From Aliidiomarina sanyensis (lineage in GTDB: Bacteria > Pseudomonadota > Gammaproteobacteria > Enterobacterales > Alteromonadaceae), in assembly GCF_003987175.1 (NCBI RefSeq), contig NZ_PIPM01000005.1, positions 62,001-126,000 on the forward strand: DNA of 64,000 bases, read 5' to 3'. Under the pieces are notes generated by a model, which was not told the origin of the DNA, ran no database searches, and was given only the letters and a program-made list of their open reading frames with translations. The position numbers and the translations under genes were made by a program. Of this stretch, positions 18,196-28,946 are shown piece after piece. Each line of letters begins with the position of its first letter. Position 1 is the stretch's first letter.

Positions 18196-19274
18196 TCTGG
18201 CTGGCCGAATACTTACAACAAAATGTGGCTTCGGGCTTCAATGTATTTTCGTATCTCACGATGCGCTCGATTATGGGCATCTTGACCGCGCTGGTACTGT
18301 CGCTGTGGATTGGACCACGACTGATTCGTTGGTTGCAACGTTTGCAGATTGGGCAAACAGTTCGGGATGATGGTCCGCAAAGTCATTTAAGCAAATCCGG
18401 TACGCCGACCATGGGCGGCTTGATGATTCTCATCAGCATCTTGGTATCGGGGCTTTTGTGGGCTGATCTGACCAACCGCTACGTTTGGGTCACGCTGCTC
18501 ACATTGACGGGCTTTGGAATCATTGGCTTTGTTGATGATTACCGCAAAGTCGTGCGCAAGGACCCAAAAGGGCTTGCGGCACGCTGGAAGTATTTTTGGC
18601 AATCGGTGCTCGCGGGGACAGCCGCGGTGTATCTGTATTATACCGCCACGCAACCGGCGGAGACGGCACTTCTCATTCCATTTTTCAAAGATGTCATGCC
18701 ACAGCTCGGCATGATGTACATGTTGCTTGCTTATTTTGTGGTGGTAGGCACCAGTAATGCAGTCAACCTGACGGATGGGTTAGATGGGCTGGCTATTATG
18801 CCGACTATTATGGTTGCCGGTGCACTGGGCGTATTTGCCTATGTCACCGGTAATGTGAACTTTGCTGACTACCTGCAAATTCCCTATATCCCACTCGCGG
18901 CGGAATTAACGGTGGTCTGCGCTGCAATTGTTGGAGCCGGCTTAGGGTTTCTGTGGTTTAACACTTATCCCGCGCAAGTCTTTATGGGTGATGTGGGCTC
19001 CCTTGCACTCGGAGCAGTCCTGGGCATCATCGCTGTCCTTGTGCGCCAAGAGCTCGTGCTGTTCATTATGGGTGGAGTGTTTGTCATCGAGACACTGTCC
19101 GTCATGCTGCAAGTCGGCAGTTATAAGCTGCGCGGAAAGCGGATCTTTCGGATGGCCCCTATCCATCACCATTACGAATTGAAAGGTTGGCCGGAGCCAC
19201 GGGTTATCGTCCGGTTTTGGATTATCTCATTGGTGCTCGTCCTCATCGGACTGGCGACTCTAAAGTTACGTTAA
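18189..19274 (+). CDS. mraY: Phospho-MurNAc-pentapeptide transferase MraY
   Basis: This 361-residue polytopic membrane enzyme, with about ten helices, transfers phospho-MurNAc-pentapeptide to undecaprenyl phosphate to make lipid I. Family blocks include [18 protein letters not shown] near the N-terminus, the [10 protein letters not shown] Asp pair, [14 protein letters not shown] and [15 protein letters not shown], which hold the catalytic and Mg-binding residues. The length equals that of E. coli MraY (360). It overlaps murF by 7 bases; murD starts 13 bases later. Confidence 0.98.
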   Translation: MLVWLAEYLQQNVASGFNVFSYLTMRSIMGILTALVLSLWIGPRLIRWLQRLQIGQTVRDDGPQSHLSKSGTPTMGGLMILISILVSGLLWADLTNRYVWVTLLTLTGFGIIGFVDDYRKVVRKDPKGLAARWKYFWQSVLAGTAAVYLYYTATQPAETALLIPFFKDVMPQLGMMYMLLAYFVVVGTSNAVNLTDGLDGLAIMPTIMVAGALGVFAYVTGNVNFADYLQIPYIPLAAELTVVCAAIVGAGLGFLWFNTYPAQVFMGDVGSLALGAVLGIIAVLVRQELVLFIMGGVFVIETLSVMLQVGSYKLRGKRIFRMAPIHHHYELKGWPEPRVIVRFWIISLVLVLIGLATLKLR

Positions 19275-19287
19275 TTAAGGCGACAGA

Positions 19288-20640
19288 ATGCTAAAAGCGT
19301 TGCAGGATTTCACCACCATCACCGTGTTGGGCTTTGGCCTAACCGGGGTGTCCTGCGTGCGCTATTTACAGAGCCTGGGGATTACCCCCGTAGTCCTTGA
19401 TACGCGCGCGGCCCCGCCGGGTCTTGAGCAAGACCCAGCATTAGCTAAAGCCAGCGAATGTTATTTTGGTCCCTTGCAACTCGAGCATCTTTTGCAATCC
19501 GATTTGATCATTGTCAGCCCAGGGATTGACCGTCGTCAGCCGGTCATTCAGATGGCAATTGATGCAGGTATTCCGATGGTGTCGGACATTGAACTGTTTG
19601 CGTGGGTGGTTGATGTCCCGGTCGTAGGGATTACGGGGTCTAATGGTAAATCGACCGTGACCGAGCTGACCGGACACATTCTGCGCAGCTGTGGCATGAA
19701 CCCTGCCGTTGCCGGCAACATCGGTGTTCCGGTGTTGGACTATCTGACGACTAAAGAATCTCATGATTGCTTTGTTTTGGAGTTGTCTAGCTTCCAGTTG
19801 GAGTTGATTGACTCTTTGAAGCTGCATGCAGCGACCATTCTCAACATTACTTCGGACCATCTTGATCGCTACGATGACGAGCGGGCTTATGAGCGCGCAA
19901 AACATCGGATTTACCAGCACGCCAAGCTCTGTGTGTGGAACCGAGACGACGCGAAAACCATGCCACTCTTTAAGCGAAGAGGAATGCAACAAATCGCATT
20001 TGGTGCAGGGGATGCTGCGAAAGGTTTTGGTGTTACGCGAAGCGGCAAACGCAGTTATATCACGTGGGAAGATGAGCCCTTGCTCGATGTTGCCAGCTTA
20101 CCTATCCAAGGCATGCATAATGTTTTGAATGTGCAGGCTGCCCTCGGGCTCGTAAAGGGTCTTGGCATTGAGCCGGCAGTTGCCGCCAAAGGAATTCAAG
20201 GGTTCAAAGCGTTACCTCACCGCTGTCAGCTAATTGCGGAGCATGGAGGTGTGCGCTGGATCGATGATTCCAAAGCAACCAACCCAGGAGCGGCGATCGC
20301 TGCAATTGAGGGCTTACGGGCGACGGTCCCCGGTCAACTTATTCTCATTGCCGGCGGGGATGCGAAAGGAGCAGATCTCAGCGTACTTCAGCCGGTGCTT
20401 GAGCAAATCGATGTGTTGATTACCCTTGGTCGAGACGGCGCTAAAATTGCTGGGTTGAAGCAAGGTGCGCGACAGGTACAGACGCTCAATGAAGCAGTTG
20501 CCTACGCGGCGAAGCAGACCTCGGAGGGTAGCATGGTGTTGCTCTCCCCCGCCTGCGCCAGTCTTGATATGTTCTCTAATTACAAAGAGCGTGGATTGAA
20601 GTTCAAAGCGGCAGTGGAGGCATATTATGCGCACAACTGA
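19288..20640 (+). CDS. murD: UDP-MurNAc-L-alanine:D-glutamate ligase
   Basis: This 450-residue cytoplasmic Mur ligase adds D-glutamate to UDP-MurNAc-L-Ala. The N-terminal Rossmann-like domain begins VLGFGLTGVSCVRYL, the central ATPase has GITGSNGKSTVTE (Lys121), and the C-terminal domain includes RWIDDSKATNPGA and LLSPACASLDMFSNYKERG. The length is typical (about 440). Its end overlaps ftsW by 14 bases, the largest overlap in the cluster. Confidence 0.97.
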   Translation: MLKALQDFTTITVLGFGLTGVSCVRYLQSLGITPVVLDTRAAPPGLEQDPALAKASECYFGPLQLEHLLQSDLIIVSPGIDRRQPVIQMAIDAGIPMVSDIELFAWVVDVPVVGITGSNGKSTVTELTGHILRSCGMNPAVAGNIGVPVLDYLTTKESHDCFVLELSSFQLELIDSLKLHAATILNITSDHLDRYDDERAYERAKHRIYQHAKLCVWNRDDAKTMPLFKRRGMQQIAFGAGDAAKGFGVTRSGKRSYITWEDEPLLDVASLPIQGMHNVLNVQAALGLVKGLGIEPAVAAKGIQGFKALPHRCQLIAEHGGVRWIDDSKATNPGAAIAAIEGLRATVPGQLILIAGGDAKGADLSVLQPVLEQIDVLITLGRDGAKIAGLKQGARQVQTLNEAVAYAAKQTSEGSMVLLSPACASLDMFSNYKERGLKFKAAVEAYYAHN

Positions 20641-21889
20641 GCCGCAACTCGAACTGGAGATCCGAGCAGGAGAAAGTCTCTTGCAGCGCGTGAAGAACGT
20701 CTTCAACCGTTCTTCCTCCATGCAAATTTATGATCGCCAATTGCTGTGGGCGGTCTTCATTCTTGTCGCGCTTGGTTGTGTCATGGTGGCGTCAGCATCC
20801 TTACCGACCGCAGAGCGTCTGACGGGTAATCCGTTTTACTTTCTGATTCGTCACGGTTTTTACGTGGTGGTCAGCCTTCTGGCAGCGCTTTTGGTCATGA
20901 TGATTCCGGTGGCGCGCTGGCAGACTTTCAGTGGATGGTTATGTTTGCTGGCAATTTTCTTGCTCTTTGCCGTCTTATTTATCGGGCATGAGGTGAACGG
21001 CGCGAAACGTTGGATCAAGTTTGGCCCAATGACGCTGCAAGTGGCTGAGGCGGCCAAGCTATTTTTCGTGATTTATATGGCAAGTTACCTTGATCGTCGG
21101 TACGACGAAGTCCGCAAGAATTGGAAGGGCTTTGTGAAAGCCTTGTTGGTCTTAGGCATTCTGGCCGTTCTCCTGCTAGCACAACCCGATTTGGGGACCG
21201 TCGTTGTCCTCGCCGCCACCGCAATGGCCATGTTATGGCTGGCGGGTGCGAAATTGGCGCAGTTTATTGGTTTAGTCGTGACGGTTATTGCCGCTTTCGT
21301 CATGTTGATCGTGGTCGAACCCTATCGGATGGCGCGGGTGACTTCATTTATGAACCCTTGGGATGACCCGTTCAACACTGGATACCAATTGACCCAGTCA
21401 TTGATGGCGTTTGGGCGTGGTGACTGGTTTGGTCAAGGGCTGGGGAATAGCGTGCAAAAGCTCCAATATTTGCCGGAAGCCCATACCGACTTTATTTTGT
21501 CCGTAATTGGTGAAGAGCTCGGCTTTGTGGGCGTCGCAGCCACCATTTTATTGGTATTTTTTGTGGTCCTCAAAGCGATGTTGCTCGGGCAACGCGCATT
21601 AAAGCAGAAGCGTCCATTTAGCGGGTATCTGGCCCAAGGCATTGGCATTTGGTTTAGTTTGCAGGCCGCAGTCAACATGGGAGCCGCCTCCGGTCTGATC
21701 CCAACCAAAGGCTTAACCTTCCCACTCGTGAGTTATGGCGGTTCAAGCTTGTTGGTGATGTCGATTGCGATCGCCATTCTGCTACGGATTGATTATGAGG
21801 TGCGCACCGGATATCGCTTGCAACGATCGGCAGGTGAGGCCGCACAACAGAAAGGCAAGCCACTTCCGGCTCGGGGAGGTGTGGCATGA
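20627..21889 (+). CDS. ftsW: Peptidoglycan glycosyltransferase FtsW
   Basis: This 420-residue SEDS-family membrane protein (about ten helices) polymerises lipid II into septal glycan strands in complex with FtsI. Signature parts are GAKRWIKFG, LAQPDLGTVVVL with the catalytic Asp, and the late block NMGAASGLIPTKGLTFPLVSYGGSS. A cytoplasmic N-terminal tail of about 35 residues precedes helix 1. It overlaps murD by 14 bases and murG by 4. Confidence 0.97.
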   Translation: MRTTEPQLELEIRAGESLLQRVKNVFNRSSSMQIYDRQLLWAVFILVALGCVMVASASLPTAERLTGNPFYFLIRHGFYVVVSLLAALLVMMIPVARWQTFSGWLCLLAIFLLFAVLFIGHEVNGAKRWIKFGPMTLQVAEAAKLFFVIYMASYLDRRYDEVRKNWKGFVKALLVLGILAVLLLAQPDLGTVVVLAATAMAMLWLAGAKLAQFIGLVVTVIAAFVMLIVVEPYRMARVTSFMNPWDDPFNTGYQLTQSLMAFGRGDWFGQGLGNSVQKLQYLPEAHTDFILSVIGEELGFVGVAATILLVFFVVLKAMLLGQRALKQKRPFSGYLAQGIGIWFSLQAAVNMGAASGLIPTKGLTFPLVSYGGSSLLVMSIAIAILLRIDYEVRTGYRLQRSAGEAAQQKGKPLPARGGVA

Positions 21890-22971
21890 GTCGGGTGTTA
21901 GTGACAGCCGGTGGAACCGGAGGCCATGTGTTTCCTGCATTAGCCGTGGCGCATGCACTCCAGGCACAGGGGCACGAAATTGCTTGGCTTGGAACCTCCG
22001 ATCGGATTGAAGCCTCGGTAGTTCCTGCGGCAGGATTTACGTTCCATGGGTTGCAGCAACAAGCGCTCCGTGGAAAAGGTATTTTTGGCTGGCTCCAAGC
22101 GCCAGGTCGGATTTTGCGCGGTATCAAAGCCTGCGGAGAGGTGATGGATCACTTTCAGCCCGATCTAGTGATTGGTTTTGGGGGTTATACGGCAGGACCT
22201 GCAGGTGTTGCTGCATGGCGCCGGAAGATTCCGCTGGTCGTGCATGAGCAAAATGCGATTCCAGGGCTCACCAACAAATTGTTGGCGCGTATTGCTTCGC
22301 GAACCTTACTTGGTTTCGCAGCAGCGAAGCGCTATTTACCCGCAGCACAAGTCACTGGAAACCCGGTTCGAGACGACATTTGTGCACTGCATGAGATACC
22401 GGTAACTGGGGCTGAAACTCCGTTCCGAGTCTTGGTCATTGGTGGAAGCTTGGGAGCGCAGCACTTAAACGAGACGCTCCCAATGGCGTTATTGGATTGG
22501 AAAGGCCCAGCGTTACGGGTTCGGCATCAGGTGGGCCGTGGCCGTGTTGAAACCGTTCAGGCGGCCTACGCGGATGTTGCCCCGAATGTGTCGGTGGCTG
22601 TAGAAGAATTTATCAACGACATGGCAGATGCATATCGCACTGCGGATATCGTGATCGCACGGGCGGGCGCTTTAACCGTTGCCGAGCTTAGTATGGCCGG
22701 AAAACCCGCGATACTGGTGCCTTACCCTCATGCGGTCGATGATCACCAAACAGCAAATGCGCAGGTATTACGCGCAGTGAATGCGGCTGAATTACTGTCT
22801 CAGCCTGAATGTACGCCGGCCCGCTTGCGCGAGATCCTGCTCGCAATTGCCCAAGACGCAGAACGTCCGCTGGCGATGGCAGCGGCAGCACGGTCGGTCG
22901 CACCGCTTGCCGCAACAGAGCAGATTGCCGCGGTTTGTAACGAATTAATGATGGAGAGGAAAGACGTATGA
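21886..22971 (+). CDS. murG: Undecaprenyl-PP-MurNAc-pentapeptide:UDP-GlcNAc transferase MurG
   Basis: This 361-residue GT28 glycosyltransferase converts lipid I to lipid II on the inner face of the cytoplasmic membrane. The glycine-rich [16 protein letters not shown] loop at the N-terminus, [35 protein letters not shown], and the donor-binding region [33 protein letters not shown]...A are typical. It overlaps ftsW and murC by 4 bases each. Confidence 0.97.
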   Translation: MSRVLVTAGGTGGHVFPALAVAHALQAQGHEIAWLGTSDRIEASVVPAAGFTFHGLQQQALRGKGIFGWLQAPGRILRGIKACGEVMDHFQPDLVIGFGGYTAGPAGVAAWRRKIPLVVHEQNAIPGLTNKLLARIASRTLLGFAAAKRYLPAAQVTGNPVRDDICALHEIPVTGAETPFRVLVIGGSLGAQHLNETLPMALLDWKGPALRVRHQVGRGRVETVQAAYADVAPNVSVAVEEFINDMADAYRTADIVIARAGALTVAELSMAGKPAILVPYPHAVDDHQTANAQVLRAVNAAELLSQPECTPARLREILLAIAQDAERPLAMAAAARSVAPLAATEQIAAVCNELMMERKDV

Positions 22972-24443
22972 CCGTCTCCAAAGAGCCTGCATTTAAAGTG
23001 ATTAATGTCCCCGAGATGCGCCGGGTACGACGCATTCACTTTGTCGGCATTGGTGGTGCCGGTATGGCCGGTATCGCAGAGGTTCTAGTGAACCAAGGTT
23101 ATCAAGTAAGTGGCTCGGATATTGCTGAGAATCCGAGCACTCAGCGTCTACGTGCACTGGGTGCACATGTCGCGATAGGTCATAGTGCGCAGCATGTAGC
23201 GACTGCAAGTGTGGTGGTTGTTTCTACAGCGATAAAAAAAGATAACCCGGAACTTGTTGCAGCGAAAGAATTGCTCATTCCGGTTGTCCGGCGAGCTGAG
23301 ATGCTCGCTGAGTTGATGCGGTTCCGCCACGGTATCGCGGTTGCGGGGACGCATGGAAAGACAACCACGACGAGTCTATTGGCCAGCGTATTCGCCGAAG
23401 GCGGCCTGGATCCGACCTTCGTGATTGGCGGTCTTTTGAATAGTGCGGGAACCAATGCACGGCTCGGAAGCAGTAAGTATTTGATCGCGGAGGCCGACGA
23501 GAGTGATGCGTCGTTCTTGCACCTACAGCCGATGGTAACGGTGGTGACCAATATCGAAGCCGATCACATGGATACCTATGAAGGTGACTTCAGTCGCATG
23601 GAGGATACTTTTATTGATTTCCTACACAACCTGCCGTTTTACGGACTTGCGGTGTTGTGTGTGGATGATCCGGTGATCGCGAGTTTGTTGACTCGAGTCG
23701 GGCGCCAAATGATTACCTACGGATTTTCCGAACAGGCCGACGTCCGCGTCACCCAGTACCGTCAGTCGGGGAACCGCAGTGAATTTACGGTGTTGCGCAA
23801 AGGGCGCGACCCATTAGCGATTGAGCTGAATTTACCTGGGCAACACAACGCGCTCAATGCTGCGGCAGCGATCGCTGTGGCGACCGACGAAGGAATTGCA
23901 GACGAAGCGATTGTGGCGGCTCTCGGTAAGTTCGAAGGAATCGGCCGACGCTTCCAGCAATATGGCAGCTTTGCCTGTGACGACGGGGACGTGCTGTTGG
24001 TGGATGATTATGGTCATCACCCGTCGGAGGTCGCCGCTACGGTCAAGGCGGTTCGTGCTGGATGGCCAGAGCGGCGTCTTGTCATGTGTTTTCAACCGCA
24101 CCGATACAGCCGGACCCGCGATTTGTATGAAGACTTTGTGGATGTTTTGAGCGAAACCGACGTGCTCGTCATGCTTGAAGTGTACAGCGCAGGCGAGGAA
24201 CAGGTTGCGGGCGCAGACAGTCGCTCGTTGTGTCGTTCGATTCGCCAGCGGGGCAAAGTCGATCCGGTTTATGTCAAAGAAGTTCAGGGCGTCCCCGCGC
24301 GGTTGGCTGAGATTCTGCAACCCGGTGACATTGTTCTGACTCAAGGGGCCGGAAATGTTGGGGGACTCGCCAAGTTGCTAAATGAATTGCAACTGAATCG
24401 TGAGCGAATGGGTCAGGCGCTTCCATCGGAGGGGCAACCATGA
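22968..24443 (+). CDS. murC: UDP-MurNAc:L-alanine ligase MurC
   Basis: This 491-residue enzyme is the first Mur ligase of the pathway and adds L-Ala to UDP-MurNAc. It has [17 protein letters not shown] at the N-terminus, the ATP loop [11 protein letters not shown] (Lys131) and the [15 protein letters not shown] and [13 protein letters not shown] blocks. The length matches E. coli MurC. It overlaps murG and ddl by 4 bases (ATGA), so coupling is likely. Confidence 0.97.
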   Translation: MTVSKEPAFKVINVPEMRRVRRIHFVGIGGAGMAGIAEVLVNQGYQVSGSDIAENPSTQRLRALGAHVAIGHSAQHVATASVVVVSTAIKKDNPELVAAKELLIPVVRRAEMLAELMRFRHGIAVAGTHGKTTTTSLLASVFAEGGLDPTFVIGGLLNSAGTNARLGSSKYLIAEADESDASFLHLQPMVTVVTNIEADHMDTYEGDFSRMEDTFIDFLHNLPFYGLAVLCVDDPVIASLLTRVGRQMITYGFSEQADVRVTQYRQSGNRSEFTVLRKGRDPLAIELNLPGQHNALNAAAAIAVATDEGIADEAIVAALGKFEGIGRRFQQYGSFACDDGDVLLVDDYGHHPSEVAATVKAVRAGWPERRLVMCFQPHRYSRTRDLYEDFVDVLSETDVLVMLEVYSAGEEQVAGADSRSLCRSIRQRGKVDPVYVKEVQGVPARLAEILQPGDIVLTQGAGNVGGLAKLLNELQLNRERMGQALPSEGQP

Positions 24444-25366
24444 GTCACATGAAGTTTGGACGTGTGGCAGTGCTTGCCGGCGGAACATCTGCCGAGCGTG
24501 AGGTATCGCTGCGCTCAGGGGCTGCGGTCCATGAGGCATTAAGAAATGCCGGTGTTGATGCATATATTGTCGATCCAAGTGAGCACTCACTTCTGTCCTT
24601 GAGCACAGAGAAAGTGGATCGTGTTTTTAACGTCTTGCACGGCGGGGCAGGAGAAGATGGGCGTGTCCAAGCGGTGTTAGAGATGCTTGGTTTGCCCTAC
24701 ACCGGAAGTGGAGTGCTTGCCTGTGCATTGTCTATGGACAAGAGCCGCACGAAAGCGATGTGGCAGGGCATGGGGCTGCCAACCGCGGCATCACGCACCG
24801 TTCACCGCGCTGATTTACATGAGTTTGATGCGGTGACGGTGTTAGCGCAGCTTGGTGGAAAAGTCATGGTGAAGCCTGCCCATGAAGGCAGCAGCATTGG
24901 GATGGGCCAAGCAGCCAGTGCTTCAGAGTTGATGGCTGCGCTGAACGAAGCGGCCCGGTTTGATGCAGAGATCTTGATTGAAGCGTGGTTGTCTGGACCC
25001 GAGTATACGGTGGCCATTCTTGGCGATGAAGCCTTGCCCACCATTCGCGTGAAAACACCCCATGCGTTTTATGATTATGCGGCGAAGTACCAAGACAATA
25101 CAACGGAATACATTTGTCCAGCTGGCTTAAGTGAAACCCGTGAGAATGCAGTTCGGACACTCGCTCTACGTGCATTTCATGCGACTGGAGCGCGCGGCTG
25201 GGGACGTATTGATCTGATGGAGGATGCTCACGGGAATTTGCAGTTGTTGGAATTGAATACTGCGCCGGGGATGACGGCAAAAAGCTTGGTCCCCATGGCA
25301 GCGAAGCAACACGGTCTGAGTTTTCAGGCATTGGTGCTGAGGATTCTTGAGCTAACCCTGGAGTGA
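24440..25366 (+). CDS. ddlB: D-alanine:D-alanine ligase
   Basis: This 308-residue ATP-grasp enzyme joins two D-Ala residues for MurF. Key stretches are [51 protein letters not shown] and the Mg-binding end [15 protein letters not shown]. Its position between murC and ftsQ is that of ddlB in E. coli. The start ATG sits in the murC stop (4-base overlap); a second ATG follows at codon 4. Confidence 0.96.
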   Translation: MSHMKFGRVAVLAGGTSAEREVSLRSGAAVHEALRNAGVDAYIVDPSEHSLLSLSTEKVDRVFNVLHGGAGEDGRVQAVLEMLGLPYTGSGVLACALSMDKSRTKAMWQGMGLPTAASRTVHRADLHEFDAVTVLAQLGGKVMVKPAHEGSSIGMGQAASASELMAALNEAARFDAEILIEAWLSGPEYTVAILGDEALPTIRVKTPHAFYDYAAKYQDNTTEYICPAGLSETRENAVRTLALRAFHATGARGWGRIDLMEDAHGNLQLLELNTAPGMTAKSLVPMAAKQHGLSFQALVLRILELTLE

Positions 25367-25370
25367 TGCG

Positions 25371-26135
25371 ATGACGTCCACGCAATCGCGATCAAAGGCA
25401 GCACAGGAACCGATTGATCAACGGGAAAAATGGGAATTCATGATCGGTGTCTCCATTTTTCTGGCGATTGTGATTGGCTTGGTGTTTGGCAGCTATCAGT
25501 TGCTTCGCATTATTACCGATGAGCAACAGGTGCCACTTGAAGGGCTTATTTTACAAGGTGAGTTGGTTCATACGGCGACGGACGATATTCGCGCTGCCAT
25601 TCTCGCCGGAGAAGTTGGAAGTTTTTTTACCGCGGATGTGGATGATATCCGCGAGCGAATTGAGGCGCTACCTTGGGTGTTTTCCGCCTCAATTCGCAAA
25701 GAGTGGCCGGGCCGCCTGCGTGTGTACGTAGTTGAGCAGGACCCGGTAGCGATATGGAATGATCGCGCGGTGATGAACGGACAAGGTCACGTGTTTGCAG
25801 CGGACCCCAGTGCATTAGTCGGTGAGCTTCCGGCATTGTATGGTCCGGAACATGCCCACAAAGACGTGCTTGAGCAGTTTCGGCAGATGCGTGACTTACT
25901 GCGGATCGCGGATATGGAAATTACCCGAGTTGAATTAAGTGAACGGTACTCAGTTCGCGTCTGGCTCGCACAGGATATTGAGCTTCGCCTCGGTCGGGAA
26001 GCACGGCTTGAACGGATTCAGCGGTTTATGGATTTGTATCCGCTGATTCAGGATGAGAGTGATAAGCCGGTGAAGTATGCAGATTTACGGTATGACACGG
26101 GGATTGCAGTGGGTTGGCGCTCCGAGTCGAAATAG
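25371..26135 (+). CDS. ftsQ: Cell division protein FtsQ
   Basis: This 254-residue bitopic protein recruits FtsB-FtsL to the septum. It has a charged cytoplasmic tail of about 23 residues and one membrane helix (about 24-44, FMIGVSIFLAIVIGLVFGSYQLL). A POTRA domain follows (about 52-125, starting VPLEGLILQGELVHT and containing LPWVFSASIRKEWPGRLRVYVVEQDPVAIWN), then the FtsQ C-terminal domain. It starts 4 bases after ddl and has GGAG upstream. Confidence 0.95.
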   Translation: MTSTQSRSKAAQEPIDQREKWEFMIGVSIFLAIVIGLVFGSYQLLRIITDEQQVPLEGLILQGELVHTATDDIRAAILAGEVGSFFTADVDDIRERIEALPWVFSASIRKEWPGRLRVYVVEQDPVAIWNDRAVMNGQGHVFAADPSALVGELPALYGPEHAHKDVLEQFRQMRDLLRIADMEITRVELSERYSVRVWLAQDIELRLGREARLERIQRFMDLYPLIQDESDKPVKYADLRYDTGIAVGWRSESK

Positions 26136-26177
26136 TGAAAACAAATAGAACAAGACGCAGAAAAAAGTGAGAAAGCT

Positions 26178-27413
26178 GTGATCACAAAAAATGACGACGA
26201 CAACATGATTGTAAGCCTCGATGTCGGGACCAATAAGGTCACGGCACTGATTGCTGAAGTACAACCGGAAGGTGATCTCAACATTATTGGGGTCGGTGTC
26301 ACGGCTGCACGGGGAATGGATAAGGGCGGCGTCAACGATTTGAATCTCGTGGTTCAGTCGATCCAACGGGCAATCAATGAAGCCGAGTTGATGGCGGATT
26401 GTCGTGCCTCTTCGGTGTATTTGAATATCTCAGGGCGCCATATCTCCTGTCAGAATGAAAATGGCATGGTCCCTATCAACGATACCGAAGTGACGCAAGA
26501 TGACGTGGATAGTGTGATTCATGCGGCGAAATCTGTTCCTATTGCGCAGGAGCGCCGCATTCTCCACGTGCTCCCGCAAGAGTTTGTGATTGACTCCCAA
26601 GAGAGCATTAAGAGTCCGGTCGGGATGTCTGGTGTTCGGATGGAAGCACGGGTTCACATGATTACCTGTGCCAATGATATGGCTCGCAATATTGTGAAAG
26701 CAGTCGAGCGCTGTGATTTAAAAGTCGAGAGTCTTGTGTTCTCGGCGTTGGCTTCGAGTCATGCGGCGTTGACGGATGACGAGAAAGAGCTTGGCGTGGC
26801 CCTTGTTGATATGGGAGCCGGCACCATCGATATCAGCTTGTTCTCCGGGGGGGTGTTACGCCACACCGCAGTCATTCCGGTGGCAGGCAACCAAGTTACG
26901 AATGACATTGCGAAGATCTTTCGAACGCCATTAAGTCATGCAGAAGAAATCAAGGTGCAATATGCGTGTGCATTGCGCCAAATGGTGAGTATGGAAGACA
27001 ACATTGAAGTGCCATCGGTGGGCGGACGTCCGTCCCGAACGATGTCACGCCACACCCTCGCAGAGGTTGTGGAACCCCGCTATCAAGAGCTGTTTGAGCT
27101 GGTGCGGGATGAAATCTACGGCAGTGGGCTCGAGGAGCAAATTGCTGCAGGAGTCGTGCTGACAGGTGGAACGGCAAAGATGGAAGGTGCAGTGGAGTTT
27201 GCTGAAGAAATCTTCCAAATGCCGGTCAGACTCGGCGCGCCCATTGGGATTCAGGGATTAAGTGACTATGTCGCGGACCCTGTGTATTCAACGGGTGTTG
27301 GACTGTTGAAATTCGGTCAAATTGAACTCGCAGAGCAACAAAAAGAGAAACAACGGAGTCAGCGACCGCATTGGTTGCAACGAATCCAAAGTTGGTTCCG
27401 CGGAGAATTTTGA
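26178..27413 (+). CDS. ftsA: Cell division protein FtsA
   Basis: This 411-residue actin-like ATPase tethers FtsZ to the membrane. It has phosphate-binding motifs SLDVGTNKVTAL near the N-terminus and VDMGAGTIDISLFSGG in the middle, the 1C domain in between, and a C-terminal amphipathic membrane-targeting helix (WLQRIQSWFRGEF). I accept a GTG start at 26178, since the alignment with E. coli FtsA covers the residues between it and the first internal ATG at 26205. The upstream ribosome-binding sequence is weak. The gap to ftsQ is 42 bases. Confidence 0.95.
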   Translation: MITKNDDDNMIVSLDVGTNKVTALIAEVQPEGDLNIIGVGVTAARGMDKGGVNDLNLVVQSIQRAINEAELMADCRASSVYLNISGRHISCQNENGMVPINDTEVTQDDVDSVIHAAKSVPIAQERRILHVLPQEFVIDSQESIKSPVGMSGVRMEARVHMITCANDMARNIVKAVERCDLKVESLVFSALASSHAALTDDEKELGVALVDMGAGTIDISLFSGGVLRHTAVIPVAGNQVTNDIAKIFRTPLSHAEEIKVQYACALRQMVSMEDNIEVPSVGGRPSRTMSRHTLAEVVEPRYQELFELVRDEIYGSGLEEQIAAGVVLTGGTAKMEGAVEFAEEIFQMPVRLGAPIGIQGLSDYVADPVYSTGVGLLKFGQIELAEQQKEKQRSQRPHWLQRIQSWFRGEF

Positions 27414-27484
27414 TTTTTCAATGGTTTACTTTGCTTTTTTTGGGGTAACAACAGAAAATACGGGTAAGTGGAGAGGTAATAATT

Positions 27485-28657
27485 ATGAACATGTTTGAAG
27501 TCATGGATAACTCAGAATCCGATGCGGTGATTAAAGTCATCGGCGTCGGTGGTGGCGGCGGTAACGCAGTCCAACACATGGTCGCGCAAAAGATTGAAGG
27601 TGTGCAGTTTTTAGCTGCTAACACCGATGCGCAGGCGCTTCGTAAACACGATGCTGACATTCTGATTCAACTCGGCGGTGAAATCACCAAAGGGTTGGGT
27701 GCAGGAGCGAACCCAGAAGTTGGGCGTATTGCAGCAGAAGAAAACCGCGAAGAAATCACCCGTCACCTCGAAGGGGCAGACATGATTTTTATCGCGGCAG
27801 GTATGGGTGGTGGTACCGGAACGGGTGCAGCACCGATTGTTGCAGAGATTGCAAAAGAACTTGGGATCTTGACCATTGCGGTGGTAACCAAGCCATTCCC
27901 ATTTGAAGGGAAAAAGCGGATGGCTGCGGCCGAGGAAGGGATTTCTCAGTTGGCAAAGCACGTTGATTCGCTGATCACCATTCCAAACGAGAAGCTGTTG
28001 AAGGTTCTTGGGAAAGGTACCACCTTGTTGGATGCTTTCGGCGCTGCCAATAATGTGCTGCTTGGAGCTGTTCAGGGAATCGCTGAATTGATTACCCGTC
28101 AGGGCTTGATCAACGTTGACTTTGCAGACGTGCAAGCGGTTATGCGTGAAATGGGTACGGCGATGATGGGAACCGGCGTTGCCAGCGGCCCAGACCGTGC
28201 ACAAGAAGCGGCACAAATGGCAATCAACAGCCCATTGCTGGAAGATATTGATCTCTCGGGTGCTCGTGGCGTATTGGTAAATGTTACGGCCGGAATGGAC
28301 ATGGGTATTGATGAGTTCGAAACCGTGGGTAGCGTCATTCGCTCGTTTGCGTCTGAGAACGCGACTGTGATCGTGGGTACCGTGATCGATATGGATATGT
28401 CAGACGAGATGCGGGTCACGGTGGTAGCGACTGGGATTGGTGCTGAGAAAAAGCCGGAAATCTCACTGGTTGAGAAAAAACCAGAGCCCGTTATTGCTCG
28501 CCCAACTTCTTCTGGAGGCTATAGCCGGACCGCAACTGCGGTTGCCGCCAAATATGAAGAAGAGACGATCGTGGATGCTGAAGAGCGGACCGTGCCGAAG
28601 AAGCAAGAACCAGATATTCTCGACATTCCAGCGTTCTTACGACGTCAGGCTGACTAA
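27485..28657 (+). CDS. ftsZ: Cell division protein FtsZ
   Basis: This 390-residue tubulin-like GTPase forms the Z ring. Visible are [14 protein letters not shown], the tubulin signature GGGTGTG at 108-114, the T7 loop [11 protein letters not shown] and a variable linker. The chain ends [14 protein letters not shown], the C-terminal peptide that binds FtsA, ZipA and ZapD. ATG 27485 has GAGAGG 8 bases upstream. An ATG two codons later aligns with the E. coli start and cannot be excluded. It lies 71 bases after ftsA. Confidence 0.98.
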   Translation: MNMFEVMDNSESDAVIKVIGVGGGGGNAVQHMVAQKIEGVQFLAANTDAQALRKHDADILIQLGGEITKGLGAGANPEVGRIAAEENREEITRHLEGADMIFIAAGMGGGTGTGAAPIVAEIAKELGILTIAVVTKPFPFEGKKRMAAAEEGISQLAKHVDSLITIPNEKLLKVLGKGTTLLDAFGAANNVLLGAVQGIAELITRQGLINVDFADVQAVMREMGTAMMGTGVASGPDRAQEAAQMAINSPLLEDIDLSGARGVLVNVTAGMDMGIDEFETVGSVIRSFASENATVIVGTVIDMDMSDEMRVTVVATGIGAEKKPEISLVEKKPEPVIARPTSSGGYSRTATAVAAKYEEETIVDAEERTVPKKQEPDILDIPAFLRRQAD

Positions 28658-28702
28658 TCGATTTGTTCGATTGAACGGATAGAAAGTAAAGGCTTTACTG
28701 GA

Positions 28703-28731
28703 TTGACCATTGCTTTACCATTTGGTATAGT
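28703..28731 (+). promoter_or_regulatory. Predicted sigma-70 promoter of lpxC
   Basis: TTGACC (28703-28708) and TATAGT (28726-28731) are 17 bases apart, the best promoter match in the ftsZ-lpxC gap. The transcript would have a leader of about 210 bases before the lpxC start. Confidence 0.75.
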
Positions 28732-28946
28732 ATCCGGCCTTTTCAGAAGAGACATCGGACCAGATTGGCATCGCGCGTTTTTCATGAAGATCTGAAGCGA
28801 CATGCCGATAAACCAGATGGTTCGGGTAACTATTTGAAAAGAAGCCGAATACTTCGGTAGCAAGACAGCATTTGGTAAGCTCCGCGAGGGGTTTACTGAT
28901 ATCGGGACCAACACACCGCCAAACGTTGGTCGAAGGAGGGTAAGTC

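Noticed and set aside
28774-28840. Very short frames in the lpxC leader (for example an 11-codon frame)
   Set aside because: Too short, without a good ribosome-binding sequence; nothing supports a leader peptide.
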